A stretch of DNA of 64,000 bases from G051903925 sp051903925. GTDB lineage: Bacteria > Pseudomonadota > Alphaproteobacteria > Zavarziniales > Zavarziniaceae. The stretch spans positions 558,001 through 622,000 of the forward strand of contig NZ_CP173678.1 in the NCBI RefSeq assembly GCF_051903925.1, in the 5' to 3' direction. Within the stretch, counting starts at the first letter, position 1, and each line of letters opens with the position of its first letter. Below are positions 53,945 to 62,633 of this stretch, piece after piece. The notes under the pieces are model-generated. The model saw nothing but the letters and a program-made list of their open reading frames with translations. It made no database searches and was not told the DNA's origin. A program made the translations under genes and the position numbers.

Positions 53945-55546
53945 ATGAATCGCGCATTTCTTCTGGCCGGCACGGCGCTGGCCGGGCTGCTGGCCCTGGG
54001 CGGCGTCGCCCGGGCCGACAGCGTGGGCGAGCTGCAAAGGCAGCTCGAGCAGCAGCGCCAGCAGATCGAGACGCAACGCCAGCTGCTGCAACAGCAGGAG
54101 CAACAGCTGCGCTCGGTCGAGGAGCGGCTGCAATCGCTCCAGGTCGTCAACCGTAATGTCGAGCTGAAAGTCGATGGGATCGAAGCCAAGGGCAAGGACG
54201 CGCCGGTGCTGACGGTGCGCAACGGCCGCCCCACCTTCACCTCGGCCGACGGGCAGTTCGAACTGTCGATCGGCGGCCGCATCCACCTGGACTATGCCCA
54301 GTATTTCCAGGACGAGGGGCCGGCAAACGCCCTGGTTCCGGATCGCCGTCCTGCCGCTGCGCAGGACCTGAACAGCGGCGTCAACCTGCGCCGCCTGTTC
54401 GTCAACCTCAGCGGCAAGCTGTGGAACGACTTCGAATACTATATCGGCTATGACCTGGGTGGCGGCAGTGCCGCGCTGGACGAGGCACGCATCACCTATA
54501 CCGGGTTCAAGCCGTTCGTGATCGATGCGGGCTACATCCAGACCGGCGGCCCGCTGGAGGATCGCATCGGCAGCCAGGACTTCCTGTTCCTGGAGCGCTC
54601 CACCCCGACCAACGTCGCGACCAGCATCGCCTCGGGCAGCACGCGCGCGGCGGTCGGTGCGCGCACCTTTGGCGACAACTATTATGCGTCCGCCTACCTG
54701 ACCGGGCCGACGATCGGGGTCAACACCTCGACAACCGACGACCAGCAGTTCGGCGGCGTCGCAACCGCGGCGTTCCAGCCAGTGAGCAACGACGTGTGGC
54801 AGGCCCATGTCGGGGCCAGCGTGGGCTATGTCTTCACGCCCAATTCCAATGGCACCCTGGCGCCAGGCAGCCGCAGCGGCATTACCCTGTCGGAGCGGCC
54901 GGAACAGCGGGTGGACGACTTCCGTTCGGTCAGCACGGGCGCCATCAATGCCGACAGCGCCTATCATGTCGGGCTGGAAGCGGCGGGCCAGTACCGCAAT
55001 TTCGCGTTGCAGGGCGAGTACTATTTCTATGGCGTGAACGAGGACCGGCTGAATACAGGGCAGAGCGATCCGCGGTTCGAGGGCTACTACGTCCAGGGCA
55101 GCTGGATCCTGACCGGCGAGCGGCGGCGCTATGACCAGAGCCGGGCGGCCTATCAGCGGCCGCGGCCCGACCGGCCCTTCAACCTGGCCAATGGCACATG
55201 GGGCGCGTTCGAACTGGCCGCGCGCTATTCCTATATCGACCTCAACGATGGCGACCGGCCGGGGCAAAGCTGCTTCTCGGGCCTCGGCACCGGGGGCAGC
55301 GACGTCGGCGCCGCCTTGCCCAACACCACGGGCTGCGTCCGCGGGGGCGCGCAGGCGGTGACCAGCGTGGCACTCAACTGGTACCCGAACCTGAACCTGC
55401 GGTTCGTCCTGCAGTACCAGCACGTCGATATCGACGCGACCAACAACACGGTCATCAACGCGGCAGGCGGTCCGCTCCTGCCCGGCACGGTCGATACCGG
55501 CTACGACTTCCACGTGCTTGGTTTGCGCTCCGCCTTGACGTTCTGA
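53945..55546 (+). CDS. OprO/OprP-family porin with N-terminal coiled coil
   Basis: A protein of 533 residues. The signal peptide (LLAGTALAGLLALGGVARA) is followed by a Gln-rich coiled coil (about 24-75, many QQ and E), then a beta-rich phosphate-selective-porin-like barrel: IGGRIHLDYAQYF, NLRRLFVNLSGKLWNDFEYYIGYDLGG and the final aromatic strand ending LRSALTF, as in outer-membrane proteins. ATG 53945 has GGAGGGGGAGCC before it. Its place in the organosulfur island suggests that it admits anionic organosulfur compounds; this is inference, as the family is named for phosphate. Confidence 0.9.
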   Translation: MNRAFLLAGTALAGLLALGGVARADSVGELQRQLEQQRQQIETQRQLLQQQEQQLRSVEERLQSLQVVNRNVELKVDGIEAKGKDAPVLTVRNGRPTFTSADGQFELSIGGRIHLDYAQYFQDEGPANALVPDRRPAAAQDLNSGVNLRRLFVNLSGKLWNDFEYYIGYDLGGGSAALDEARITYTGFKPFVIDAGYIQTGGPLEDRIGSQDFLFLERSTPTNVATSIASGSTRAAVGARTFGDNYYASAYLTGPTIGVNTSTTDDQQFGGVATAAFQPVSNDVWQAHVGASVGYVFTPNSNGTLAPGSRSGITLSERPEQRVDDFRSVSTGAINADSAYHVGLEAAGQYRNFALQGEYYFYGVNEDRLNTGQSDPRFEGYYVQGSWILTGERRRYDQSRAAYQRPRPDRPFNLANGTWGAFELAARYSYIDLNDGDRPGQSCFSGLGTGGSDVGAALPNTTGCVRGGAQAVTSVALNWYPNLNLRFVLQYQHVDIDATNNTVINAAGGPLLPGTVDTGYDFHVLGLRSALTF

Positions 55547-55577
55547 CCTAAGCCATTCGCTCAGCGAAAGCTCTAGC

Positions 55578-55612
55578 CCAGGGGCCACAAGTCCGGCGCT
55601 GGTGGCCCCTGG
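55578..55612 (+). terminator. stem-loop after the porin gene
   Basis: CCAGGGGCCAC and GTGGCCCCTGG form a perfect 11-bp stem with a 13-nt loop, 32 bp past the porin stop. It is placed to end the porin transcript. The gap continues to 55755 with an A/T-rich stretch (near 55660-55690) that may be the promoter of the next operon. Confidence 0.55.
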
Positions 55613-55755
55613 ATCCTGGCGTCTGCCGGGATGACCGGACTGTACGCGCGATCGCTCAGCCAATAAAACACTTTAAATCCGGAAAATCTTTGCACGCCCA
55701 AGACAGAAACCCAATTGGCTGTCTCCTCTTTGGGACCTGTGATTGCTTGTGTGAA

Positions 55756-56892
55756 ATGAACGCGATACTCCCCCGCCAGACTTTGGCCCCGCGCCAGCGG
55801 CTGCTGGAGAAACCCTTCCTGCTGGGCCTGTTCCTGCCGCTGCACCAGGGCGGATGGACACCGTCCGACGTGCCGCGCGGGACGACGTGGACCTTTGACT
55901 ACAATGCGGGGCTGGTGCGCGAGGCGGAGCGCCTGGGCTTTGACTTTACGTTCGGCTTCGCGTCCTGGCTCAACAAGGGCGGTTTCGGTGGGCGCACCGG
56001 CTTCCGCGCGAATTCCATCGACAGCCTGATCTCGACCGCAGGCCTGGCCGCCATCACGCAGCGGCTGGTTCTGATCTCGACCGTGCATGTGCTCTATGGC
56101 TGGCACCCGCTGCACCTGGCCCGGTTCGGCGCGACCCTGGACCACATGACCGGCGGGCGCTGGGGCGTCAACGTCGTCACCGGCTACAAGCCCGGCGAGA
56201 TCGAGATGTTCGGCCTGAAGCCGATCCCCCACGACCGGCGCTATGAGCTTGCGGACGAGTTCATCACCCTGGCCAAGCGCCTGTGGGAGGAGGACGCCGA
56301 CCTGACCCACCGGGGCGAGACCTGGAGCGTCGAGAACGCCTATGTCTCGCCCCGCCCGGTTCACGGCCGGCCGCTGCTGGTCAGCGCCGCCGCCTCCGAC
56401 GCGGGCTTTCGCTATGCCGCGCGGCACTCCGACGTGCTGTTCATCACCAGCCCCACGGGCGCCGGCATCGACGATGCTGTCGCCGCCCTGCCCGCCCTGA
56501 CCGCACGCATCCGAGAATTGGCGCAGGAACAGGGCCGCACGGTCCGCACCGTCATCAATCCGCACGTGATCGCCCGCGAGACGCAAGGTGAGGCGGAGGC
56601 AGCCGTCGCCCGCATCATCGCAGGAGCAGACGAGGTGGCGCTGGACGCCGTCCAGCAGGCCTTTACCTCGGGCGACCAGCAGGCCTGGCGCGGCCATTCG
56701 AAAGCCCAGCGCATCGTCGGCGGCAACATCCAGATCGTCGGCACGCCCGAGAAGGTCGTCGCCGACTGCCTGCGCCTCAAGGCGGCGGGTGTCGACGGGA
56801 TCCAGGTCAACTTCCTGGACTATGGCCCCGACCTCCAGTTCTTCGGCGAGCGTGTCTTGCCGCTCCTCAAGCAGGCAGGGCTCCACGCATGA
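55756..56892 (+). CDS. LLM class flavin monooxygenase, SfnG-like
   Basis: A luciferase-like monooxygenase of 378 residues. It has WTFDYNAGLVREAERLGFDF (about 41-60), TLDHMTGGRWGVNVVTGYKP, FGLKPIPHDRRYELADEF and the C-terminal LDYGPDLQFFGERVLPLL, which follow the plan of dimethylsulfone monooxygenase SfnG and RutA-like enzymes. ATG 55756 has little Shine-Dalgarno; TTG 55690 is a possible earlier start. The next gene overlaps by 4 bp and is a DszC/SfnB-type enzyme, the pairing expected for sulfone or sulfide use. Confidence 0.87.
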   Translation: MNAILPRQTLAPRQRLLEKPFLLGLFLPLHQGGWTPSDVPRGTTWTFDYNAGLVREAERLGFDFTFGFASWLNKGGFGGRTGFRANSIDSLISTAGLAAITQRLVLISTVHVLYGWHPLHLARFGATLDHMTGGRWGVNVVTGYKPGEIEMFGLKPIPHDRRYELADEFITLAKRLWEEDADLTHRGETWSVENAYVSPRPVHGRPLLVSAAASDAGFRYAARHSDVLFITSPTGAGIDDAVAALPALTARIRELAQEQGRTVRTVINPHVIARETQGEAEAAVARIIAGADEVALDAVQQAFTSGDQQAWRGHSKAQRIVGGNIQIVGTPEKVVADCLRLKAAGVDGIQVNFLDYGPDLQFFGERVLPLLKQAGLHA

Positions 56893-58151
56893 GTGCAGTG
56901 AAAGCAGAAGGCCGCCCGAACGTGGCCCAGGTGCTGGCCGAGGCGGGAATTGCCCGTGGGGCTGCGCTGACCGATCCGGTCGGCACGGCGCGGCGCATCG
57001 CCGACCGTCTGGCGGTGGATGCGGCGCAGCGCGACCTGCACCGCATCCTGCCCCATCCAGCCTTTGCCGAACTGCGCGCCGCCGGCATCCAGGCGGTCCA
57101 TGTGCCGGCGGAGTTCGGCGGCTCCGGTGCGTCGTTCCCGGTCCTCAGCCAGGTCGTGGTCCAACTGGCGCGCGGCGATTCCAACGTGGCCCAGGCTTTG
57201 CTGCCGCATTTCTGCTTCCTGGACCTGCTCCGCCTGGAGGGCAGCCGCGACCAGCGGGCCCGCTGGTTCGGCGCCATCGCCAAGGGAGCGGTCTTTGCCA
57301 ATGCCTTTGCCGAGCGCGGCGGCACGGTGGTCGGCGAGATTTCGACCCGCCTGCATCGAAAGGCCGGTCAATGGCGCCTGGACGGCCGCAAGTTCTACAG
57401 CACCGGCAGCCTGTTCGCCGACTACCTCTATATTGGCGTGCTGAAGGAGGACGACGCCCTCGCGATGGTCGTCGTGCCGGCCGACCGGGCCGGCATCACG
57501 ATCGTCGACGACTGGGACGGCTGGGGCCAGCGCACCACGGGCAGCGGCACGACCCTGCTGAAGGACGTCCACGTCGCCGATGACGAAGTCATCCACCTGG
57601 ACGATTTCGGCAAGGCGCGCAGCTTCTTCGGGGCAAGCGCCCAGATCCAGCACGCGGCGGTCGAGGCGGGCATCGCGCTCGCAGCGCTGGAGGATGGCGC
57701 CCGCCACGCGCGCACCAATGCCCGGCCGACCGCCGAATCGGGCCTGACCCGCGCCACGGAGGATCCCTACATCCTCCACGCGCTGGGCGAGATCGCGGTC
57801 CAGGCCGAAGTGGCCCAGGCGATCGTCGCCCGCGCGGCCGATACCCTGGAGCACGCGGCCAGCCTCCGCCTGTCCGGTACCGCCACGGCCGAGGCGGTGG
57901 AAGCGGCCCTGGTCCAGGCCTCGCTATCTGTCGCAGCGGCCAAGGCCGCGGCGGAACAGGCGGCCCTGTTCGCAGGCGAGAAGCTGCTGGCGCTGGGTGG
58001 CGCCACCGGCGGCACGCGGGCGCTGGGATTGGACCGGCACTGGCGCAATGCCCGGGTCCACACCACGCACGACCCGATCGCCTACAAGTTCCGCACGCTG
58101 GGCGACTGGCACCTGAACCATCGACCGCCGCCGATCAGCACGAAGTACTGA
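56889..58151 (+). CDS. acyl-CoA dehydrogenase-fold monooxygenase, SfnB/DszC type
   Basis: A protein of 420 residues with GRKFYSTGSLFADYLYIG (about 163-180), DDWDGWGQRTTGSGTTLL and the C-terminal LDRHWRNARVHTTHDPIAYK, which contains the conserved His of the DszC/SfnB family. It is paralogous to the gene at 38276. It overlaps the SfnG-like gene by 4 bp and is followed 3 bp later by a PotB-type permease, so enzyme and importer genes are one transcript. Confidence 0.9.
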   Translation: MSAVKAEGRPNVAQVLAEAGIARGAALTDPVGTARRIADRLAVDAAQRDLHRILPHPAFAELRAAGIQAVHVPAEFGGSGASFPVLSQVVVQLARGDSNVAQALLPHFCFLDLLRLEGSRDQRARWFGAIAKGAVFANAFAERGGTVVGEISTRLHRKAGQWRLDGRKFYSTGSLFADYLYIGVLKEDDALAMVVVPADRAGITIVDDWDGWGQRTTGSGTTLLKDVHVADDEVIHLDDFGKARSFFGASAQIQHAAVEAGIALAALEDGARHARTNARPTAESGLTRATEDPYILHALGEIAVQAEVAQAIVARAADTLEHAASLRLSGTATAEAVEAALVQASLSVAAAKAAAEQAALFAGEKLLALGGATGGTRALGLDRHWRNARVHTTHDPIAYKFRTLGDWHLNHRPPPISTKY

Positions 58152-58154
58152 ACG

Positions 58155-59072
58155 ATGGCCGTCCTCGACCAACCGGCACCGCGCGGCGCGTTGGCGCAAG
58201 GGGAGACGACGTCCGCGCGCCGGTGGCGCCTTGGCGACCCATGGGTCTGGCTGGCGGCGCCCGCCGTCATCATGCTGGTGTTCGTCTTCGTGGCGCCGCT
58301 GCTGGCGCTGGCGACCAACAGCCTGCATCCGGGCGCCAGCATGGGCCGGATCAAGCCGGACTGGACGCTCGACAACTACGTCCGCTTCCTCAGCGACCCC
58401 TATTACCTGGGGATCCTGCTGGATACGTTCGTGGTGGGCCTGCTGGTCGTCGCGGTGTCCGCGACACTCAGCTATCCGGTTGCCTACTACCTGGCGCGGA
58501 CCCGTTCGCGGTGGCGCGCCGTCTTCAGCTTCGTGGTCGTGGCCCCGCTGCTGATCAGTGTCGTGGTGCGCAACCTGGGCTGGATTCCGGTCCTTGGCGA
58601 CAGTGGCCTGATCAACTGGCTGCTTCTGTCTTCGGGCCTGACGGAAAAGCCGGTGAAGCTGGTCTACAACGAGTTCGGCGTGGTCCTGGGCCTGGTCCAC
58701 TCCCTCTCGCCGCTGATGATCCTGTCGCTGGCCAATGTGATCCGCCGGATCGAGCCCGAGATCGAGGAAGCTTCCATCAACCTGGGCGCCACCCCGTTCG
58801 AGACGTTCTGGCGCGTGATCCTGCCGCTGAGCCGGCCCGGCCTGCTGGCGGGAGGTCTGCTCGTCTTCACCCTGTCGATCAGTGCCTACATCACGCCCGC
58901 CATGATGGGTGGCAAGAAGGTTCTGGTCATGGCCCTGCTGATCGAGCAGCAGATCCGCTCGGTCCTGAACTATCCCTTTGGCGCCACTGTCGCGGTCGTG
59001 CTCCTGGTCGTGACCGCGGGGCTGACGGTGCTGGCGCTGCGCGTCGGACGTGAGCGGGAGTTGCGGGCATGA
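58155..59072 (+). CDS. ABC transporter permease, PotB type
   Basis: An inner-membrane permease of 305 residues with six hydrophobic segments. The conserved loop is EEASINLGATPFETFWRVILPLSRPGLLAG. It belongs to the spermidine/putrescine-type permease family. It overlaps the PotC-type gene by 4 bp. Context, after two sulfur-compound monooxygenases, makes an organosulfur ligand more likely than a polyamine. Confidence 0.92.
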   Translation: MAVLDQPAPRGALAQGETTSARRWRLGDPWVWLAAPAVIMLVFVFVAPLLALATNSLHPGASMGRIKPDWTLDNYVRFLSDPYYLGILLDTFVVGLLVVAVSATLSYPVAYYLARTRSRWRAVFSFVVVAPLLISVVVRNLGWIPVLGDSGLINWLLLSSGLTEKPVKLVYNEFGVVLGLVHSLSPLMILSLANVIRRIEPEIEEASINLGATPFETFWRVILPLSRPGLLAGGLLVFTLSISAYITPAMMGGKKVLVMALLIEQQIRSVLNYPFGATVAVVLLVVTAGLTVLALRVGRERELRA

Positions 59073-59893
59073 CGGCGCTGTCGCAGATCGTGCCGCGCAT
59101 CGCCTTCCGCGCCTTCCTGGTGCTGATGTTCGTCTTCCTGCTGCTGCCGATCGTGGCGGTGGTGCTGGGCTCGTTCAGTGCCACGACGCCGCTGTCGTTC
59201 CCGCCGCGCGGCTTCACCACTGAATGGTACGGCCGCATCTCCCCCAGCTATTACGAGGCATTCAAGGTCAGCGCGCTGGTCGCCATCGCGGCAGCCGGGA
59301 TCGCCACGCTGGTCGGCGTGCCGGCGGCGCTGGCCATCGTTCGCGGGCGCTTCCCCGGCAAGGCGCTGCTCGGTGCGTTCTGCCTGTCGCCCCTGATGGT
59401 CTCGACCCTGGTGATCGCGATTGCGGCCTTCCAGTTCACGGTCATCGTGTGGGACCTGTTCGGTCTGGCACTGGCGGGCACGATCCACGGCCTGATCCTG
59501 GCCCAGTCGGCCTTCACGATCCCCTTCGTGGTGCGGTCGGTCATCGCGGCCCAGGCCAACTACGACATCAGCCTGGAGGAGGCCGCGCAGAGCCTGGGTG
59601 CCGGGCCGCTTGAGACCTTCTTCAAGGTCACACTGCCCATCCTGCTGCCCGGCATCGCGGCGGGCGCGATCTTCGCCTTCCTGATGTCCTTCGACGACAT
59701 CGCGGTCGCCCTGTTCGTGGGTGGCGGGGCCGCGCAAACCCTGCCGGTCAAGATCTATACGGCGGTCGAATTCGAGTTCAACAGCGACATCCTGGCGGTG
59801 TCGTCCCTCATCATCCTGGCCTCCCTGGCACTCACGCTGGTGGCCGACCGGCTGGTCGGGCTGGACCGCGTCTCTGGTGTTGCGAGGGGATGA
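59069..59893 (+). CDS. ABC transporter permease, PotC type
   Basis: A protein of 274 residues with a typical PotC loop (EEAAQSLGAGPLETFFKVTLPILLPGIAAG) and about six hydrophobic helices. It forms the second half of the channel with the PotB-type protein. The binding-protein gene follows after 83 bp. Confidence 0.92.
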   Translation: MTALSQIVPRIAFRAFLVLMFVFLLLPIVAVVLGSFSATTPLSFPPRGFTTEWYGRISPSYYEAFKVSALVAIAAAGIATLVGVPAALAIVRGRFPGKALLGAFCLSPLMVSTLVIAIAAFQFTVIVWDLFGLALAGTIHGLILAQSAFTIPFVVRSVIAAQANYDISLEEAAQSLGAGPLETFFKVTLPILLPGIAAGAIFAFLMSFDDIAVALFVGGGAAQTLPVKIYTAVEFEFNSDILAVSSLIILASLALTLVADRLVGLDRVSGVARG

Positions 59894-59976
59894 GCATGGC
59901 TCCTTCGCTCCGCCGCCGATGTCGGCGCTGAAACCACCTCGTCCTGTTCCTTTCCGTTGATCCTGGAGTGCTTCAC

Positions 59977-61035
59977 GTGCGCCTTCTGACCACGGCGGCC
60001 GGCCTGCTGGCTGCCGCCTTGACCCTTCTGCCCGTCGCTGCCGATGCCTCCGACGTCACATTGCGCGTCGGCAATTATGGCGGCCGCTTTACCGAAACCC
60101 AGCGCCGCTATGCCGCCGACGCGTTCACCGCGCGTACCGGCATCAAGGTCGAGTTCATCGACTCGAACCCGCTCGACCACATCGCCAAGCTGATCGCGAC
60201 CAAGGGGCGCGAGCCGCCCTTCGACGTGGTCTACCTGGATTCGGATATTCAGCCCCAGGCGATCGAGGCGGGGATCCTGCAGAAGCTGGACCCCGCCATC
60301 GTGACGAACCTGGCGCATGTCTATGACGAGGCGAAGAACCCGGACGGCTACGGCCCCGGTATGCTCTTTGCCGACTTCGGCATCCTGTACAACACCGAGA
60401 AGTATGCTGCGGCGGGGATCCCTGCGCCGACCAAGTGGTCGGACCTGTGGGACGAGCGCCTTGCGGGGCACGTGGTGGTGGGCGAACTGTCCCACGGCTG
60501 CGGCCGCGCGCTGCTGGTCCAGGCCGAGCGCCTTGCCGGCGGCGACGAGTCGACGCCCGAGAAGGGGATCGACAAGATCGCCGAGATCAAGGTCCACTCG
60601 TACATAAGCTCGACCGTCCAGCTTGAGGCGCTGTTCCCGACCGGCGACGTCTGGGCGGCCGTGATCGCAAACGGGCGGGCCTGGGGCCTGATCGACAAGG
60701 GGCTGCCGCTGGCCTATGTCCGGCCGGAGGGCGGCAGCGTCGCCTCCATCACGACGATCGACGTGACTGCCGGCACCCTGCACCCCCGGGAGGCCAACCT
60801 GTTCGTGAACGAGGTCATCGGCCCCGTGGCGCAGCTGGGCCAGGCCTTCGAGATCCCCTATGGCCCGACCAACAAGCTGGTCACGCCGATCATCCAGGCC
60901 TATCCCGACCTGGCGCGCAAGCTGCCGGGCACGTTGCAGGAGATCCAGTCCCTCTACCGTCCGAACTGGCCGGTCTATTGGGCCAACCACGAGACGGCCG
61001 TGGACCTGTGGGGTCGCCGCGTCATTCGCAAGTAG
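59977..61035 (+). CDS. ABC transporter substrate-binding protein, PotD type
   Basis: A periplasmic protein of 352 residues. The leader LLTTAAGLLAAALTLLPVAADA is followed by VTLRVGNYGGRFTETQRRY, DVVYLDSDIQPQAIEAGIL, ADFGILYNTEKY and the late IPYGPTNKLVTPIIQ. GTG 59977 has GGAG 8 nt upstream; GTG 59968 is an alternative. It should bind the ligand of this third importer, which is not known. Confidence 0.9.
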   Translation: MRLLTTAAGLLAAALTLLPVAADASDVTLRVGNYGGRFTETQRRYAADAFTARTGIKVEFIDSNPLDHIAKLIATKGREPPFDVVYLDSDIQPQAIEAGILQKLDPAIVTNLAHVYDEAKNPDGYGPGMLFADFGILYNTEKYAAAGIPAPTKWSDLWDERLAGHVVVGELSHGCGRALLVQAERLAGGDESTPEKGIDKIAEIKVHSYISSTVQLEALFPTGDVWAAVIANGRAWGLIDKGLPLAYVRPEGGSVASITTIDVTAGTLHPREANLFVNEVIGPVAQLGQAFEIPYGPTNKLVTPIIQAYPDLARKLPGTLQEIQSLYRPNWPVYWANHETAVDLWGRRVIRK

Positions 61036-61051
61036 CAGGGAGGTTCGGCCC

Positions 61052-62116
61052 ATGGTCGCTGTCCGGCTGGAGCGCGTCTCCAAGGTCTATGGCACCCATC
61101 ACGCCGCGCGCGACGTCGACCTTGAGATCGGCGACGGCGAATTCGTGACGCTGCTGGGCGCCAGTGGTTCGGGCAAGACGACCTGCCTGCGGATGATCGG
61201 CGGCTTCGTGCAGCCGACCTCCGGCCGGGTCCTGTTCGGCGGGCGGGACGTGACCCATGTCCCGCCCAACCGGCGCGATACCGGCATGGTGTTCCAGCAA
61301 TATGCGCTGTTTCCCCACCTGACGGTGGCGCAGAACGTGGCCTTCGGCCTCAAGGTCCGGCGCCTGCCCACGGCGGAGGTACGGCGGCGGACAGAGGAGG
61401 CACTGCGCCTGGTGCGCCTGTCGGCGCTGGGCGAGCGCTATCCCAGCCAATTGTCGGGTGGGCAGAAGCAGCGCGTGGCCCTGGCCCGGGCCGTCGTGAT
61501 CAACCCTCGCGTCCTGTTGCTGGACGAGCCGCTTGGCGCGCTGGACCAGAAGCTGCGGGAGGAACTGCAGGGCGAGATCAAGCGGGTGCAGCAGACGCTC
61601 AACATCACCGCAGTATTCGTGACCCACGACCAGGGCGAGGCGCTGGGCCTGTCGGATCGCGTGGCCGTGATGCACGACGGCGGCATCGTGCAGGTCGACA
61701 CGCCCGACGCCCTCTATCGCCGCCCGGCCAACCGCTACGTCGCCGGCTTCATCGGCCGCATGAACTTCCTCGACGTGCAGGTCGAGGCCACGGACGGCGA
61801 TTTCGCACGCGTCTCCCTGCCTCACCATCCCGGCCTTCAGCTTGAGGCCACCGTTGGCAGCGGCCTGCGACCGGGCGGCAATGCCGTTCTTGCCATCCGG
61901 CCGGAGCACGTCCGCCTCGCCGAACCTGGCCTCGCCACCATCCCCGTCGAGGTCGCGGATCGCACCTATTCCGGCGAGAGCTGGCTCATCTCCTGCACCA
62001 CCCCGGTCGCCGGATCCATCGCGATCCGTTTGCCCGGTTCAAGGCCCATCCCCCAGCCCAGCGACCGCCTCCACCTCGCCTGGCACCCCACCGACGCCCT
62101 CCTCCTGCCCGCCTGA
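61052..62116 (+). CDS. ABC transporter ATP-binding protein, PotA type
   Basis: A protein of 354 residues. Walker A is GASGSGKTTCLRMIGG (about 37-52), the Q-loop is FQQYALFPHLTV, the signature is LSGGQKQRVALARA, Walker B is LLLDEPLGALD, and the H-loop is VTHDQGEALGLS. The C-terminal 110 residues are the TOBE-type regulatory domain. AGGGAGG lies 9 nt before the ATG. It closes the third module of the island. Confidence 0.94.
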   Translation: MVAVRLERVSKVYGTHHAARDVDLEIGDGEFVTLLGASGSGKTTCLRMIGGFVQPTSGRVLFGGRDVTHVPPNRRDTGMVFQQYALFPHLTVAQNVAFGLKVRRLPTAEVRRRTEEALRLVRLSALGERYPSQLSGGQKQRVALARAVVINPRVLLLDEPLGALDQKLREELQGEIKRVQQTLNITAVFVTHDQGEALGLSDRVAVMHDGGIVQVDTPDALYRRPANRYVAGFIGRMNFLDVQVEATDGDFARVSLPHHPGLQLEATVGSGLRPGGNAVLAIRPEHVRLAEPGLATIPVEVADRTYSGESWLISCTTPVAGSIAIRLPGSRPIPQPSDRLHLAWHPTDALLLPA

Positions 62117-62163
62117 GGTTGGCTGCGCTTGGGCGGCGCCAAAGGCCCACAGGCCGCACGGCG

Positions 62164-62304
62164 ATCTGGTGTCAGGGTGTCGCGCTGCCGCACCTGGGCG
62201 CCGATCCGGTCGAGGGACGCCTGGACCCGGTCATGCCTGGCCTTCAGGTTCTGCATGCGGGCCGTCAGGTCGGCATTGAGCCCGATCCTGCCGTCCTCGA
62301 TCAT
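62164..62304 (-). pseudogene. serine recombinase C-terminal fragment (candidate)
   Basis: About 47 residues on the minus strand (IEDGRIGLNADLTARMQNLK, then KARHDRVQASLDRI and TLTPD) resemble the coiled-coil tail of large serine recombinases, where IEDG.., RI..LKAERD.A..AL and a TP element come in this order. No catalytic domain is present and the frame then loses similarity, so it is a remnant at most. It marks the edge of the organosulfur island. Confidence 0.4.
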
Positions 62305-62343
62305 CGCTCTGCAGCCTGCGACCGCTGCTCGGGCGCCTGCGGG

Positions 62344-62562
62344 TCAGGGGCGCATGAAGGAGAATTCGGCGTCGGGGTCGAGGTTCTCGGAGATGAATTG
62401 GAGCTCCGACTGGATGTCGGGGATCTTCCGCTTCTCTTTCCAGATATCGAGCGCCGCGTTCAGCAGCGTGCGCCCCAGGACATCGTCGGGGATGCCTTGC
62501 GCTGCGGCCTCGGCGCGCAGGGCCTCAACCGCCTTGGCCACCAGGGCCTTCTCACCAGCCAT
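62344..62562 (-). CDS. small protein of unknown function
   Basis: A protein of 72 residues, helical and charged: EKALVAKAVEALRAEAAAQG, TLLNAALDIWKEKRKIPDIQ and DPDAEFSFMRP. No signal peptide or known motif is seen. It lies 71 bp downstream of the molybdenum hydroxylase gene on the same strand and may be translated from its transcript. I do not recognise the family. Confidence 0.6.
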   Translation of the reverse strand: MAGEKALVAKAVEALRAEAAAQGIPDDVLGRTLLNAALDIWKEKRKIPDIQSELQFISENLDPDAEFSFMRP

Positions 62563-62633
62563 TGTCGTCCATCGTTCAGGAGTTCCGTCCGGGCCGCACC
62601 TTGGGGCCCGGACGGATCCCTGTCACTTCAGGA

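Noticed and set aside
55701..55724. AGACAG...CTGTCT inverted repeat as an attenuator of the SfnG-like gene
   Set aside because: The arms are only 6 bp with a 12-nt loop, which is expected by chance at this scale.
58155..62116. A plain polyamine importer potABCD
   Set aside because: The family assignment stands, but the operon joins two sulfur-compound monooxygenases, so polyamine function should not be assumed and pot gene symbols were not given.
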